From Blattamonas nauphoetae (Eukaryota > Preaxostyla > Oxymonadida): 64,000 bases of DNA. Under the pieces are notes generated by a model that saw only the letters and a program-made list of their open reading frames with translations, was not told the origin of the DNA and ran no database searches. The position numbers and the translations under genes were made by a program. The stretch covers positions 124,001 through 188,000 of the forward strand of contig JARBJD010000127.1 in assembly GCA_033064195.1 (NCBI GenBank), read 5' to 3'. Of this stretch, positions 33,101 through 45,175 are shown in pieces (the first letter of the stretch is position 1; each line of letters begins with the position of its first letter).

Positions 33101-36100
33101 AGGGTGACTTGCGTGACAGTGCAGGTGTTCATTGTGAACTGTCCCACAGCTGTGACAGAGGTAAACGGCTTGTTGTGGATGTTGGGAATGGTGACGGAGA
33201 GGCGGAGGAGAGTGAGAGATCCGATTGGCACAGCGAGTTCCCCTGTTTCAGCCACCCCGATGGATTGAGTCTCACTTGAAGAGGATGCAATCGTCACAAT
33301 TTTATCCAGTGTGGTCAGACGGTCCAACAAAGGCAACGGGGAGCGAGCGAGGACACTTCCAGTTGTGATGAGTGAATAAGATTTCGCAACAGATTGGCAT
33401 GGCCAGGCATTAGGTGAGCTGGGCACAATGGCGACAAGCTGAGCACATCGGTGCTCAGCTTGTCGTCCGGGGGGCTGAGCACCGGCGCCAAAATAAGCGC
33501 CACGATTTCGACTGATTTCAGCGATTGTTCAAGCAAAAGGGGTTCAATTCCCCTTTTGAAGATTTTTTTTGTTTTTTTCCACTTCTTGAAAGATGGTTCA
33601 TTTCATCGTTAAATACTGGTTGTTAAAATGAAAAGTCACTGAGGAGAGGTGTGGATGATTTTGGCTGGATCTGCCCCACGAAAAAAAATGTGTGTCACTG
33701 AGATTAATAATCATCACATAAAACACCATGAATATTCGTCACCTCGTTCATTTTCGACATAATTGACTCCTTTTTTAATTCTTTATCATTCAATTCGGGC
33801 TAAATGTGTTCAAAATGTGACTAGAAAAACAGTGCGATCTATTTTCGCAAGAAATGAGATTTTACCGTTTTGCTCGAAAATCCACAGGAAATGTGGACAC
33901 TATAAAAGATTCAGAATGCAAGAAAAAGGAATTTGAACAGCCGCTACATCCTGAGCACAAAAAAGCTGGGCACCGTGGGCACAATGCCTAACCCCTGGGC
34001 ATGGCAGATAACTGTGCCCACACATCGTGTGATCCACCCCGTTGACGCTGTCAAGAGCGAGGTCACCTGATGCGTACGAATGGAAGAAGAAGAGAACCGA
34101 TCCAACATGCACAACACTCCCGTCGACTTCTTTTCCGACTTCGATGTTCGACCTTTCAATCGCTGAGAAAGACGCACCGTTTGAAGGAGTGGCTGGCGAG
34201 AGAGATGACAACACGGAGAGTGTCGCAGAGTTCAAGTTTGATGATGAGGCTGTTGCGTAGATGTTGCTTCCATCTTCTGCCGAGCGGGGGGTGAATGTGG
34301 GTGACGTGAAGGTGAGAGTTCCTGCTCCGAGACGAATAAACACGATTCCGCTCATTTTGATCGAGTGACATGACTGAAATGAGACGGAACTGAGAGTGAG
34401 TGCAGACGAAGGATCGGAAAGGGTGGCAGAGATCACAGGCGGCGAGGAGGACGACGAAAAGGCAGAGAAAGTGCACGACGTGATGGACATTCTTCCTTTC
34501 GAGGAGACAATGATGAAAGGCGTTGTGCGAGTGTTGCCAGTAAACTGGAGGGTGTTGAGTACCAACACACCGTCAGTCACTTCGAATGCTCCCGTCGACT
34601 GTGTCGTGATTGTCTGAACAGATCCATTTCCTTCAATCGCCAGTGAGATGTCAGTCGACAGTGATTCTGCTGTTGCTAACTCAGTCGTCCCGTTGATGGA
34701 GACTTTGAGAGGCGCTGCCTGCCCCGAGAGGCGTGCACGGCCAGATTGGATGGTCGGGCAGCTTACTCCGAAGTGTCCGCAGTGTTTGATCTGTGCAGCG
34801 GTATCTCCTCCAACAGACACTGTCGACCCAATCGGGACGAGGTAGACGAGGAGCGACGAGGAGACATCTGTCGAGGCATCTGAGCCCCACAGAAGGAGTT
34901 CGTCGTCTTTGGTGACGGTCGGGAAGCGAGTTGGAATGATTGATGTGGCGAAGAGGGATCCTTGCACGTAAATGCGCTGGCTGGACGATCCAGAATTGGA
35001 TGCTGGTGCGACTGGGAATGACAGTCCAGACAGATCGAAGTTCCATGATTGTCCTTCGAGGATTGCAGTGAGTTTGAGGAAGACAAGAGCGGAGGGCGAC
35101 GAGGAGCACGATTTGAACGTGGTGGCATCAGCTTCATTCGTCTTTGTGATGGAGAGAGTGTTTGACGGTGTGAGAGTGGCATGGATGACTGGACTGGACG
35201 AGGAGATGGTGTCGAATGAACAAGCCGTAAGTGAGAGTGATCCTCCAGCGACAATAAAGAACGACTTCGAGTACGATTCACAGCTCACTTGAAACGACAG
35301 AGAGGTCGCTGTGAGAGTGCCGCTGTTGACGATGATCGACTTGTCTGCAGATTGGGTGATCGACTGCTGTTCACTGTCGCTTGTCCATTTCACCGTTGTT
35401 GTGATGGTCAGGTCTGCTTCGAGAGAAACTGGAGCTCTGAGATTCACGACTCCATCAGCAGCATTTCCAGCGATGGTTGTCGACAGCGGGAGAGTCTGGC
35501 ACGGAAGGTAGGTGTTCCCGCACAGTTCGTGGTCAAAGCCATTCTTGCTGTCGAGAGCCAGCTCCCCGCCAGAGTACGGATGGAAGACGTACAGAATGGA
35601 TCCAACGTGCTGTGCCAGAAATGAAAACTCCACACTGCGAATCTCCTCATCTGAGAACTCACAGTCGTTGAGTGGTTTGGATCCGAAGAAGGCTGAGTGA
35701 AGAGGTGTCAGGTACGTCTTGTTGTCCATTGAGGGTTGAAGTCGATAATACAAATTGAACCCGTTTGGGCAGGCGTTCGGCTTGTTTCCTGCTTCTCCTC
35801 CAAATTCCATGCCAGTGAGTGTCAGATCGTTCGCATTCGCGTTGGGTTCGAGTGTGATGTGGATTCCTCCTCCAGTCTCCACAGCTGAACACCCCAGCAC
35901 TGCCACCGCAGAGAGGGTGATCCTCTGAGAGGTGTTGACGACGAGGCCTCCGCCGTACGAGAGTGCGGAACAAGAGACAAAGTTGGCACCTGTGATGATG
36001 ACTTCGGTGACTTCAGACACACGAAGGCCTCCTGTGTGTGTTGAACTCGAACAGTTCTCAAAGGAGACTCGACTGTAGGTGAGGAGGGGGAGATTGCCGA

Positions 36101-38315
36101 AGACACAGCCACCCGCGTTTCCTTTCGCAGTGCAATTCACAAACGAGCAGTCATCAACCTTTCCCGACACGTCGAAGATGTATCCGTGCAGCCCACCTCC
36201 ATTTATTTCGCAGGTGCACCCCACAAACTTGACTTCTTTGACAGAAAACGTACTTCCGGCGTGGAATCTGAGTCCGCCACCCGAATGTGTCGCCGAGCAG
36301 TCAGTGAATAGGCCGGTTGTGACAGACGAGACTTGGAAGAATTGTATGTGGATCCCTCCACCCATCTGATTCGGTCGGCCGGGAGAGGTGGTGCTGCAGG
36401 CAGTGCAGTTCACATCGTTGATTGTGACGGTGCTGATGTAGCTGAGACATGCTCCGCCACCAGAGAAAGCCGCTTCGCATCGTTCTGCAACCATCTCAGT
36501 GATGGTGATTGAACGCCCAGTCAACGCCATCAATCCACCTCCGTCTGTTTCACTCCGACAGTCGTAGAACTCGCACCTGGTCAGTTCGTAGATCCCTTTC
36601 GAGCCTTGCTTCAAGTTAATCCCTCCCCCTCCTGTGCTGGCTGTGCAATCAGCACAGACGACGTCAACGAGAGTGGCCGTGTCTGCGAGACAGATATGCA
36701 CTGCTCCACCTTTTGCTTCATCGCACGCCACAGACGGGTCACAAACTTCGGTTTCAGGGTCACACTCTTCCTCCTCTTCGTCTCCCACATCCTCCTCGTT
36801 TCTCTCAGCATCAGAGCTGCCAGAACTGAGATCCTGCTCGAGTGTGGCATGGCAGGCTGTGAATTTGGAGCTGGAGACCACCACATTCGGGATGTGCAAG
36901 AGAAAAAGCGCGCCAGCATTCCACCCACTCTGACACCCCTCAAACTCACACCCCGACACAACACACTCCGTCGAACGGCAGACACCCATCCCTCCCCCAA
37001 AGCCCGTTGTCGTGCAGGACGTGAATGTGGTGTCGATTATGTTGACGATTCCACCCTGGTCGGGGATGAAGCGGACATAGACTGCACCGTGATGCCGCGA
37101 GGTTGTGGGGAGGGAGACGGCGATGGAGTGGAACGTGCATGTGTGCAGGAGGAATGAGGCGACGGAATCGGTGACATGGATGGCACATGGAACTTCGCCG
37201 AGTTCAGATGTGGATGTCAGGCTCATTTCTGCGAAGCTGCATCGGACGAACGCGGCGTGGTGGTCGTTTGGCAGAGTGAACCGTTGTGTGCTTGAATCGT
37301 ATTTTTCGTCGACATATTGGCTTGAGGATGGATCAGAGACAGATGGGACGGTGAGTGTGGGGGTTGACGTGCGGATTTTGGAAAATGTTGTGTTCTGGGC
37401 CAGAAGAGAGCCGCCAAGGTTGATATCGCGAATGGAGCTTCCAGAGAGATGGTTCGGACACGATGTGACGTCGCAGTTGGTCATTGTTTGAGAGAGGCTG
37501 ATTTTGGTTGGTTGGATTTGTGTCCGTTGGGTTGACACATTTGTCAGCGAGACAGACGCTAATGTCGATTGGAGCTCGTTGAGAGAACAACCGGAATGTG
37601 ATGGATGCTCCAGGTTGAGGAGTACACTGTCTCCATGCGAGAGTGTGGTGTGTTCGATTTTCGACGCTGCGAGTGTGATTGAGGATGACAACGAGTGAGG
37701 CGTGGTTGTTTCAACCTGGCAAAGGGCTGGAAAACGGTTGAGCTGTACTGAAAAGCGGGTGTTGGTCAAAATAATCGAATTTGAGCTCGATTCGGCTGTT
37801 TGACTTGGCAGGAGAACGAAAGGCGAGATATCACTCTGCATTGTGAGCTGAATATCAGATACAATGAGGTTTGAAGAGACAAGAACCGCACAATGGATTT
37901 TTTCATTGCTAACGATCCATTTTCTCTGTTCATGAACTGTGCTTGTGGAGAGAGGTTCCTCCACAGTATTCATGACCAAAGAGGACAGAGTAACAGTTGA
38001 ATTCAACAGTTTGAATAATGATAGCTGCTGATGATTGTGTCCAACTGTTTTGTTTTCGTTGTCTGTCAGGGTAGAATAGATGATTGTGGAAGTATGTGCA
38101 CCTCGAATTGTGTGAATTTGGCTGACCAATGAAGAGGGGGAAGTGTAATAGTAGGACGAGGGACTTAGATAGGTTTCACTGGATCTGGTGTCCGGATCCA
38201 ATCTCATGATGGTTGACTGTGAGAATTGCTTCTCCAGACATACAGAGTGGGAAATCGTGTTTGATGTGCCGACAAAAAGAAAAAATCCAATGAGAACGCC
38301 GCATTCGCAGAACAT
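30196..38315 (-). CDS. Giant surface beta-helix pseudokinase gene, split by a transposon
   Basis: ATG at 38315 opens a signal peptide (MFCECGVLIGFFLFVG). A long right-handed beta-helix region has Gly-rich, Cys-containing repeats (FGGGMGVC, GGGGINLK, SGGGLRFH) reminiscent of chlamydial Pmp-type GG[A/L/I] repeats. Two 'LALDSxNGxDHxxCGxxYLPC' units follow. Then come a transmembrane helix (VMAWLVPVIAAVCAVLLFL, near 31180), RRRRK and a kinase-like end (THWVMFD...ICFRL, RWTPPEAAN, LGLVLWEIE) without HRD Asp or DFG. A 594-bp hAT-type element (33404-33997) sits after the second YLPC. Omitting it and one 8-bp duplication gives YLPC-QSVAKSYS and a single 2505-aa frame, with no other lesion. As it stands the protein would end at 33900 within the element, losing its membrane anchor and pseudokinase. 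Confidence 0.85.
33404..33997 (-). mobile_element. 594-bp hAT-type element inserted in the surface gene
   Basis: Flanked by exact GGCATGGC copies (33396-33403 and 33998-34005). The ends are CAGGCATTAGGTGAGC and, inverted, CAGGGGTTAGGCATTG. The same family as 16730-17138, in opposite orientation, but 185 bp longer. Internal palindromic motifs GTGCTCAGC/GCTGAGCAC repeat near the left end. No coding capacity. The exact target duplication suggests a fairly recent insertion. Confidence 0.9.
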
Positions 38316-38534
38316 TTTGTGTATGCAGCGAAGACCCGGATTAAGTGTGATCTTGATCTGACCATCAATCACTATTTTGATCACGTCAATCTCCAATTCG
38401 AGTTCCGACCTTCCTGACCGCTCATTCTAGTTGTTTCATCCCTATTGAACACTCATCAGAGAACCTCAAACTCCTTCACCCAAGATCAAACCACAGTCTT
38501 TTTTGCCATTCATTGTCTCCGAACGAAAAAAGAC

Positions 38535-38771
38535 ATGGTTCAAGAGGGAAAAATTCTATATGCTTTTGCTCGATCCGATACGTACTTTGATGGACTCAAT
38601 GTGACCCCTGACATGATAGTGGAGATAGTGGAGGATCTTGAAGGTGGATGGACAATGGCTCGGAACAGAGAAACTGGTGAAGAAGGATGTATTCACAACG
38701 AGTATATTCTGATTTGGCATGTTCCAGTATCGATGACTTTATCTCAATCTGTGTCTGTATACAAAGAATAG
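38535..38771 (+). CDS. Small SH3-domain protein
   Basis: 78 aa from ATG 38535 to TAG 38771. Nearly the whole protein is one SH3 fold: KILYAFARSDTYFDGLNV (ALYDF-like strand), DMIVEIVEDLEGGW with the conserved Trp, GEEGCIHNEYI (GxxGxxPxxYV-like end). SH3 domains bind proline-rich peptides. Two ligand-contact positions are altered, with A instead of D after the first Tyr and H/N instead of P. It lies divergently next to the 38315 surface gene, 219 bp apart. An upstream exon is possible because the frame stays open back to 38445. Confidence 0.7.
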   Translation: MVQEGKILYAFARSDTYFDGLNVTPDMIVEIVEDLEGGWTMARNRETGEEGCIHNEYILIWHVPVSMTLSQSVSVYKE

Positions 38772-39717
38772 TCACTTTTCAAACCCACTCTCAACGCAGG
38801 CGAAGCCACCACCTTCGAGTTATGGAGTCGATTCTGTCGTTTGGAGTGGAATGGACGGCGATCTGAAGAGAGTGACTACAGTGTTGAGAAGAGAGTTCGT
38901 TTGGAGGAGTGTTGGCGTGATGGTGTTCCTCATCGTCTGAAAAGCGATTCAACGCATACTCAGTCCAAAGGGCGAGAAATCGTGCGATCATTCAGCAATC
39001 CAAAAGGGACATCTGAACTGCGCCTGGTGGGTTGCTTCCGTCCTTCCTTTCAGTTTATTGACTGTCCAACTTGGAGATTTTCCAGAATCGACATCAGAGA
39101 GCCGTTTGAGGGACCTGATGATCTTCCTGTTCGCTTCGAAACGTGAGCTTGCAGATGAACAGCCGAAACCTGTTGTGCAACAAGTTGATCCATCTCTGAC
39201 GATGTTACTTTCAGAGAAAACCTTGTGGTGACCAACACGCTCGTTGAAAGTGCTTGGATTCTTCGATTTTCGATGGCTGTTTGTTGCTCGGATTCAGGAA
39301 CGAGAATTACGAGTGAGAAGATAGTCAATGAGCGGGATGATCATGAACCAATTGTGGATGGCTGTGGAATGGCGGGAATGTGGGTGCATCCCATTTTGAC
39401 GAGATAAACGTGACGTGCTGTTGAGATGGTCCAAAAGTCGAGATTGGGAAAGATAATCAGGTCACAATGCATCGTGCAGTGACGTCAGGAATTGTTTGGA
39501 GAGAGGACGGTTGACGATGTGACAATCACAGACATTCTCGTTGAGAACGACGAAGCCAAAAGATGATACCATTTCTGGACGGTTGGAGGTGATCTCAGAT
39601 GGTCTGCTCGTCAGCACCAGCAATCAAAGTATTCCCAACATCCGAGGAGAGTCCACAGATCAGATTTGGAGTCACTCTAGAGAGGTGGTTTCGACGTGTC
39701 ATTTGAGATGCAAACTG
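38772..39717. other. Intergenic with a weak open stretch and duplicated flank
   Basis: A plus-strand open stretch at 38841-39146 (SFQFIDCPTWRFSRIDIREP near its end) could be an exon remnant, but no partner exons are visible. From about 39370 the sequence resembles 41300-41655, the 3' flank of the duplicated gene. Confidence 0.4.
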
Positions 39718-40788
39718 TTACAGTCTCACGTTCGATCCCATCAATTTTGAGAGTGGCAGGCAATCATTGGCAACACTGAAACCATAAAATTCTTCCTTTT
39801 TGCGCATCAGCGTCTGTTCGAGCGTGTCATCAAAGCCTTCCGAAATCAGAGCTTGCATCATCCGTTTTCCACATTGGACTACTTCGTTGTCTCCTTTCTT
39901 CCATTCTAACAGTGAAGAAGTGAATCTGTCGAGAGTCCTCCAGAGATGTCCGTCGTTTGCTACAGATAGGAGACAACTTGAGAATGCCGTCACAATTGGA
40001 GATGCGACAACAAATTCCAATGTTGGGAGATGAAATGGACCTATTGTAATGAGTGTGCTCAACAGAGACATGAAGGTATATAACAAATCTCCGCCGAGGA
40101 CGTGCCGATTCGAGATCAGAAATGTCACAAATTGAGACGATGGAAGCACGATCTTCTGAAAGATCATTTCACGATGGTTGTATTTTTCTATTGTAGTTGT
40201 GATGGCAAGGTCCGTGAGATGTGATGGAAGAGCAAGGTTGGTTGAGTTGCGGATGAGATGGTCCAGATTGGAAATAATCTCTTCATTTCCTGAAATTGGA
40301 AGTGTGTGTGGTTGAACAATCGCTAAGACATTTGTGACGAGATCTGATTCAACGAGTTGAATTTGAACGAATGGAGATGAAGTGTAAAATGAGCTGTTCA
40401 GAAGAGACAGCGCTGCCGCAACAATTGTCGTGTGGGGAGATGACAGTAGAGTGAGAATGCTCTTCACAAACCCAGAAGGCGATCCGGCTGAAGTGGGAAC
40501 GAGATCATGGACGAGTTTCTCAGCCAGCTTTTGATCAAACAACTGCGGTTCGAGGCTCTTCAAAAACTGGGCAGCTCTAACTTGAAGGGCATGGTCAAAT
40601 GGATATTTTCCCTTCACGAGGTCAACAAGCGAGCAGTACTTCATTGATTTGTCATCAAACGGCATTTCTGAGCTTTCATCAAAATTCAGGAAAGGCTCCT
40701 GCAATGGATCGATATTCGAATGTGCGACGGGTAACCGATTTAAAGTTGAATCAATGGGATTGTTCAAAGTATCGGATTTTTCTTCCAT
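39718..40788 (-). CDS. Solenoid-like protein of the ~350-aa family, copy A
   Basis: 356 aa, intronless, ATG at 40788. Motifs in order: DPLQEPFLNFD, AAQFLKSLEP, LVHDLVP, GFVKSILTLLSSPHTTIV, LVESDLVTNVLAIVQPHTLP, NHREMIFQKIVLPSSQFV, LLSTLITIGPFHLPTLEFVV and EGFDDTLEQTLM. The alternating amphipathic helices suggest an armadillo/HEAT-like solenoid. I remember this as a very large family in Blattamonas, without known function. No signal peptide or membrane segment. A tandem duplicate of copy B lies at offset 1941 bp. Confidence 0.8.
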   Translation of the reverse strand: MEEKSDTLNNPIDSTLNRLPVAHSNIDPLQEPFLNFDESSEMPFDDKSMKYCSLVDLVKGKYPFDHALQVRAAQFLKSLEPQLFDQKLAEKLVHDLVPTSAGSPSGFVKSILTLLSSPHTTIVAAALSLLNSSFYTSSPFVQIQLVESDLVTNVLAIVQPHTLPISGNEEIISNLDHLIRNSTNLALPSHLTDLAITTTIEKYNHREMIFQKIVLPSSQFVTFLISNRHVLGGDLLYTFMSLLSTLITIGPFHLPTLEFVVASPIVTAFSSCLLSVANDGHLWRTLDRFTSSLLEWKKGDNEVVQCGKRMMQALISEGFDDTLEQTLMRKKEEFYGFSVANDCLPLSKLMGSNVRL

Positions 40789-41655
40789 TCAAAATCAGGG
40801 AGGATCATCCCATTGATCATGGGAAAGTGTTTTGTAGAAAACCAGCTGTACAATGCACAAATTGTTGGATGCCATGAAATGCAGAAGAAGAGAAACGAAC
40901 GAATCATCTTTGACAATGAATCAGACTTCTGAGTGGTGAAGGAAAAGGAGGAAAGAATGTCGCATGGCTGGACACTCAATGGCAATCTCAAAGGGATTTC
41001 ATCAGTGGCCGATCGCATTCTGGGTGAAAATCAAAAAATGAGCCAGGGCGCACACTGACCCGATCAGGTTGCTCTTTTTGAGTCCATTTGCGAGAAAGGG
41101 AAGATATCTGAAAATGACAGTTTCAGAGTGGATGAAACTCTTCCAAGTGCAGATCTGAGCAGGAGAGACAATGAAAGAGATGAGGACGACAGAGAAAGCG
41201 AATTGGAGAACAAAACGAAAAAGAGAGACGGAACAACTGATGTCACCAAAAGACAAATCCCAAGAAATCAGGACACACCACAAAACAAAGCGGGGATGGC
41301 TGTGGAATGGCCGGAATGCGGGGCACATCCAATTTGGACGAGATAAACGTGACGTGTCGTTGAGATGGTTCAAAAATGAACATTGCGAAAATTAAAGTGA
41401 TCACAACGTCGTGTGCATGGACGGGAGGAAGTATTTAGAGAGACTTCCGCCAATGAAGTGACAATCACAGACATTCGCGTTGAGAACGACGAAGCCAAAA
41501 CAGGACACCATTTCTGGACGGTTGGAGGCGATCACAGAATCTGTTCATCGGCACCAGCAATCATCGCATTCCCAACATCCGACAAGAGTCAGCAAAAGTG
41601 AGTGTGGAGTCATTCGAGAGTGGCATTGTCATCACGTCATTGGCAAAGCAACTAA
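40789..41655. other. Spacer between duplicated genes
   Basis: No gene. The part from about 41300 is the duplicate of about 39370-39717, including the phrase GACAATCACAGACATTC and its surroundings. Confidence 0.6.
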
Positions 41656-42729
41656 TCACAGCTTCACCACATTCGATCCCAGCATTCGTGAGATGGAGTG
41701 GCATGACATCACAAGGCTGCTGCGTAAATATTTGTCCCTTTTGCGCATCAGCGTCTGTTCGAGTGTGTCTTCGAAGCCTTCCGAAAACAGTGCTTGAATC
41801 ATCCGTTTTGCAGATTGGACCACTTCGCGGCCTTCCTTCTTCCAATCATCCAGCGAATGGTTGATGGTGACGAGAGTCAACCAGAGATGTTGGTCGTTTT
41901 CTACAAAGTGAAGACAACTTGAGAATGCCATCACAATTGGAGATGCGACAACAAATTCCAATGTTGGGAGATGAAATGGACCTATTGTAATGAGTGTGCT
42001 CAACAGAGACATGAAGGTATATAACAAATCTCCGCCGAGGACGTGCCGATTCGAGATCAGAAATGTCACAAATTGAGACGATGGAAGCACGATCTTCTGA
42101 AAGATCATTTCACGATGGTTGTATTTTTCTATTGCAGTCGTGATTGCTAGTTCGTCGAGAGATGATGGAAGAGCGAGGCGGAGAGAATCGTTGACGATTT
42201 CGATAAGATTGCTGAATATGGTTTCATTTTTAGAAATTGGCAGTGTGTGAGGTTGAAAAACCGCTAAGACATTTGCGATGAGATCTGATTCCACCAGACG
42301 ACATTTAATATATATTGATAACCATTTTCTTGTTTCTGAAAGAAATGATAGCGCGGCTGTAACAACTGTCGAGTGTGGAGATGACAGCAGAGTGAGAATG
42401 CTCTTTACAAACCCTGAGGGTGGTTCAGTTGAAGTGGGAACGAGGTCACTGACGAGTTTCTCAGCTTGTCTTCCATCGAACGAATTCGGTTCAAGGCTCT
42501 TTAAGAATCGTACTGCTCTGTCTTGAAGGGCATTATTTAATGGGTATTGCTCTTTCACGAGAGTCACAAGTGAACTGTAAATCGTCGATTTATCCTCAAA
42601 TGTCAATCTGGTGGTCGAATCGAAATTCAGGAATGGTTCCTGCAATGGATCGATCATCCGATCAGAGCCAGGGCCGTGTGAGATATTCGGATCATGGATA
42701 AGCTTTTCATGAAAAGATAAATTGTCCAT
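41656..42729 (-). CDS. Solenoid-like protein of the ~350-aa family, copy B
   Basis: 357 aa from the first ATG at 42729 (MDNLSFHEKL); the frame is open further upstream without another ATG. Same motif order as copy A: DPLQEPFLNFD, VRFLKSLEP, LVSDLVPTS, GFVKSILTLLSSPHSTVV, LVESDLIANVLAVFQPHTLP, NHREMIFQKIVLPSSQFV and EGFEDTLEQTLM. A 222-bp patch is almost identical to copy A while the flanking coding sequence has diverged. Function unknown. Confidence 0.8.
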   Translation of the reverse strand: MDNLSFHEKLIHDPNISHGPGSDRMIDPLQEPFLNFDSTTRLTFEDKSTIYSSLVTLVKEQYPLNNALQDRAVRFLKSLEPNSFDGRQAEKLVSDLVPTSTEPPSGFVKSILTLLSSPHSTVVTAALSFLSETRKWLSIYIKCRLVESDLIANVLAVFQPHTLPISKNETIFSNLIEIVNDSLRLALPSSLDELAITTAIEKYNHREMIFQKIVLPSSQFVTFLISNRHVLGGDLLYTFMSLLSTLITIGPFHLPTLEFVVASPIVMAFSSCLHFVENDQHLWLTLVTINHSLDDWKKEGREVVQSAKRMIQALFSEGFEDTLEQTLMRKRDKYLRSSLVMSCHSISRMLGSNVVKL

Positions 42730-43889
42730 TGAGCGAACTGTTCGATCATGCCCTTTAAATGAATCATAGGTCCTTGTCACTCATTCGGTTTTGTTTGAAA
42801 CTGTTGAGATTCGTGTGAGATGTGAGATGAACGGAGAAAAAGAAGAAAACACGCAAAGAAGAGCGCCTCTCATGGTATTTCCACCCAATCTGCGAACTAA
42901 ATCCCTTTCCGCCCAACATTCGGGACCGTCGCTCGAACTGCTCATGCTCCTTCCTTCGTTCTTCCTCTCTCCTTTTCTTCTTCTTGTATCATCATTTCAT
43001 CCTCACTCCGCCTCTCGCAATTGGAGCACAAATAAGCTCAAAAGTGAATCAATGAGTTGGCGTGTCATTCGATTAGGTTCGAAGATGACAAGACTGTCGA
43101 TGGATCTGAACGAAGGTGAGAAGACAACTCTCCTCTTCATCAGTGAAGGCTTCCGAAGCTCCGTTGGATCATCTTCGTTTCGCCCAATCAGCATAATCCG
43201 TCCGAATGATGAAGAACTGGACAGTGCGAGGAGTCGAGTTCATGTTGATGATCAACACGAGAGATATGCCATTTCCACACTTTGCGAGGCATCGATCTTC
43301 TTTTGTCTCTCTGATGCTCCGAATTGCAGGTTTCTTTTCAAAGAGAGTTCAATCGAGTCTGATATTGTGGGAGGAAGAGGTGATGATGGGCATGGGACAA
43401 GAGCGATGGGAGAGGAATCAGCAAAAGAGTGATGACCGAGACACACATCTCGTCCTTCCATGCTATCGTCTTTTTTGGGGATAAATGTCGCCCAATCGCC
43501 ACAATTCCACCTGCAATGGGGATGGAGAGCTGGCGAGAATGGCTGATCAGATGGGGAGAGGAGAGGAGATGCACACAACAGTTGGAAGAGGATGGAGAGA
43601 TGAGAGGGTGTGGAAGCGATTCATCGTACGTTGGTCGTTCAACACTGTGTATGCGAGAACGGCTGATCAGCACATTTTCAAAACGAAAGAAGAGGAATGC
43701 GGACACAGGTGTGTCCCTCCCTGTCTCCATCCATCTCGTCATTCTCGCTTCCCACTTCCACCACATTCGACTCATCCACCACTCCAGAACAAAAGCATGC
43801 ACAGACCAGTCTTGGGATGGCGTAGATGAGGCGAGATGACACGAGCTCTGCGTGTTATGTCGGAATATTGGGGACAGTTTGCGGTTCGA
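42730..43889. other. Intergenic; a plus-strand open stretch of doubtful status
   Basis: A 213-codon frame (42791-43432) runs through here. Its piece MSWRVIRLGSKMTRLSMDLN to about 43350 could be coding, but I recognise no motif and no intron set, so I leave it unannotated. Plus-strand frames at 43429-43839 look like chance. Confidence 0.4.
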
Positions 43890-44982
43890 TCATTCCGGAT
43901 TGTGAAGTGTCGTTGGAGAAAATGACCCGTTCCAGCCAAATCGATTGCCCAACCGCAACGACTCCCGTCTGATATTTTTGGGCCAAAACGCGTTTACATC
44001 GACCATTATCTTCTGTTCGATTCCGTCCACGAGCCCTTCACTTTTCAGTGTCAGCTCGAGTTCTTGTCCCTTTTTTCGCACTTCACCTCCTTTTCGATTC
44101 ATGCAAAGTGAAAAACATGAGAGCTCATGCAGGATCATGTCTTCAGCGAAAGGATTACTTCCTTCGAAGAGAACAGAAGGGAGAGCTTGGAGGACGGAAG
44201 AGGAGAGAAGATATTGCAGTGTGGGGAGATGACAGGGAGCGATCCGGAACAGATGGAGGATGAGCATTGTCAAGTAACCATTGTGATCAAGCTTCGGGAT
44301 TCTGACGAGTTGTCGAAAGACGTGTTCCACATATCGGCTGGATGGAACGATCACATTGTTCAGAATCGTGTCTCGAATGGCTGCGTCGGATTCTTCCACA
44401 TCGCGATGTCTCAGGTCGTGGATGCCAGATGCGGTTCCCAAATAGATGGCGCGGTTCAACAGACTGATCAGAGAGTGGTGAAATTGTAGACTTCCTTCAA
44501 AAGGACGTGTGAGGGGTTGAAATATCGTCATCAAATGAGTGAGCCGACCTGCTTTTGTGAAGATGATCGAGACAGGTCCCCGATTCACCAACCATAAACT
44601 GAGGAGGTTAAACCCTGTCTCTGCCATAGTCATGTATGGACACGTTATAATAACCCACAAGTGATCCACAAAAGTTTGGTCAATATCCGAGCTGTTTGGA
44701 TACAATTCAAGCGAGAGATCGATTCGGTTGATGAGATGTGGATCATTGAGTAAGTTCAACAATCTTACTGCTTTCCGTTGCTGTTCATCGTCCAGTACAT
44801 TGCCCTCCTTTAACATTTTGACAAGTGAGCGCAGAATAGGTGCAAATTTCTTTACAAATCCTAAATTTCGTCCGTTCCACCTCAAGAAAGGTTTGAAAGC
44901 TGTTGATTCAAGAGGGAAAATGAAACATGAAAAGAGACTGACCATTGGTTAAACGGGTGAATAGTGACTGGATGGATCCCAT
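43890..44982 (-). CDS. Solenoid-like protein of the ~350-aa family, divergent member with intron
   Basis: Exon 1 is 44982-44943, a 43-nt GT-AG intron spans 44942-44900, and exon 2 is 44899-43890. Together they give 349 aa starting MGSIQSLFTRLTNAFKPFLRW. The unspliced alternative start at 44945 would translate the intron. Family landmarks: PFLRWNGRN, AVRLLNLL, VIVPSSRYVEHVF, IAPCHLPTLQYLL and SEGLVDGIEQKIM. It lacks the family's GFVKSI block and is much diverged from copies A and B. The intron position, just before the PFL.W motif, matches that of the truncated copy at 6496. Confidence 0.75.
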
Positions 44983-45175
44983 TCTGTGCTTCACTGGATG
45001 GAAAATGGAAGTATGGGTTCGAGTTGATCACGTTCAATATTCAGCTTTGAATCTTAACAATGAGGCAAGTCATTGTTCACATTTCGGTTTTCAATCTTAT
45101 TTCTGAGAGACCTATTGATCTGACCCTTACAAAAAGACGAGACTCGTTCGGAAAAAGCCGGAAGTGTATAAATAC
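44983..45175. promoter_or_regulatory. Short divergent intergenic region
   Basis: 193 bp separate two divergently read start codons, so both promoters must lie here or within the genes. No TATA or initiator motif is clear enough to name. Confidence 0.4.

Noticed and set aside
42791-43432. 213-codon plus-strand frame between family genes
   Set aside because: No recognisable domain or intron support. Kept only as a note in the intergenic entry.
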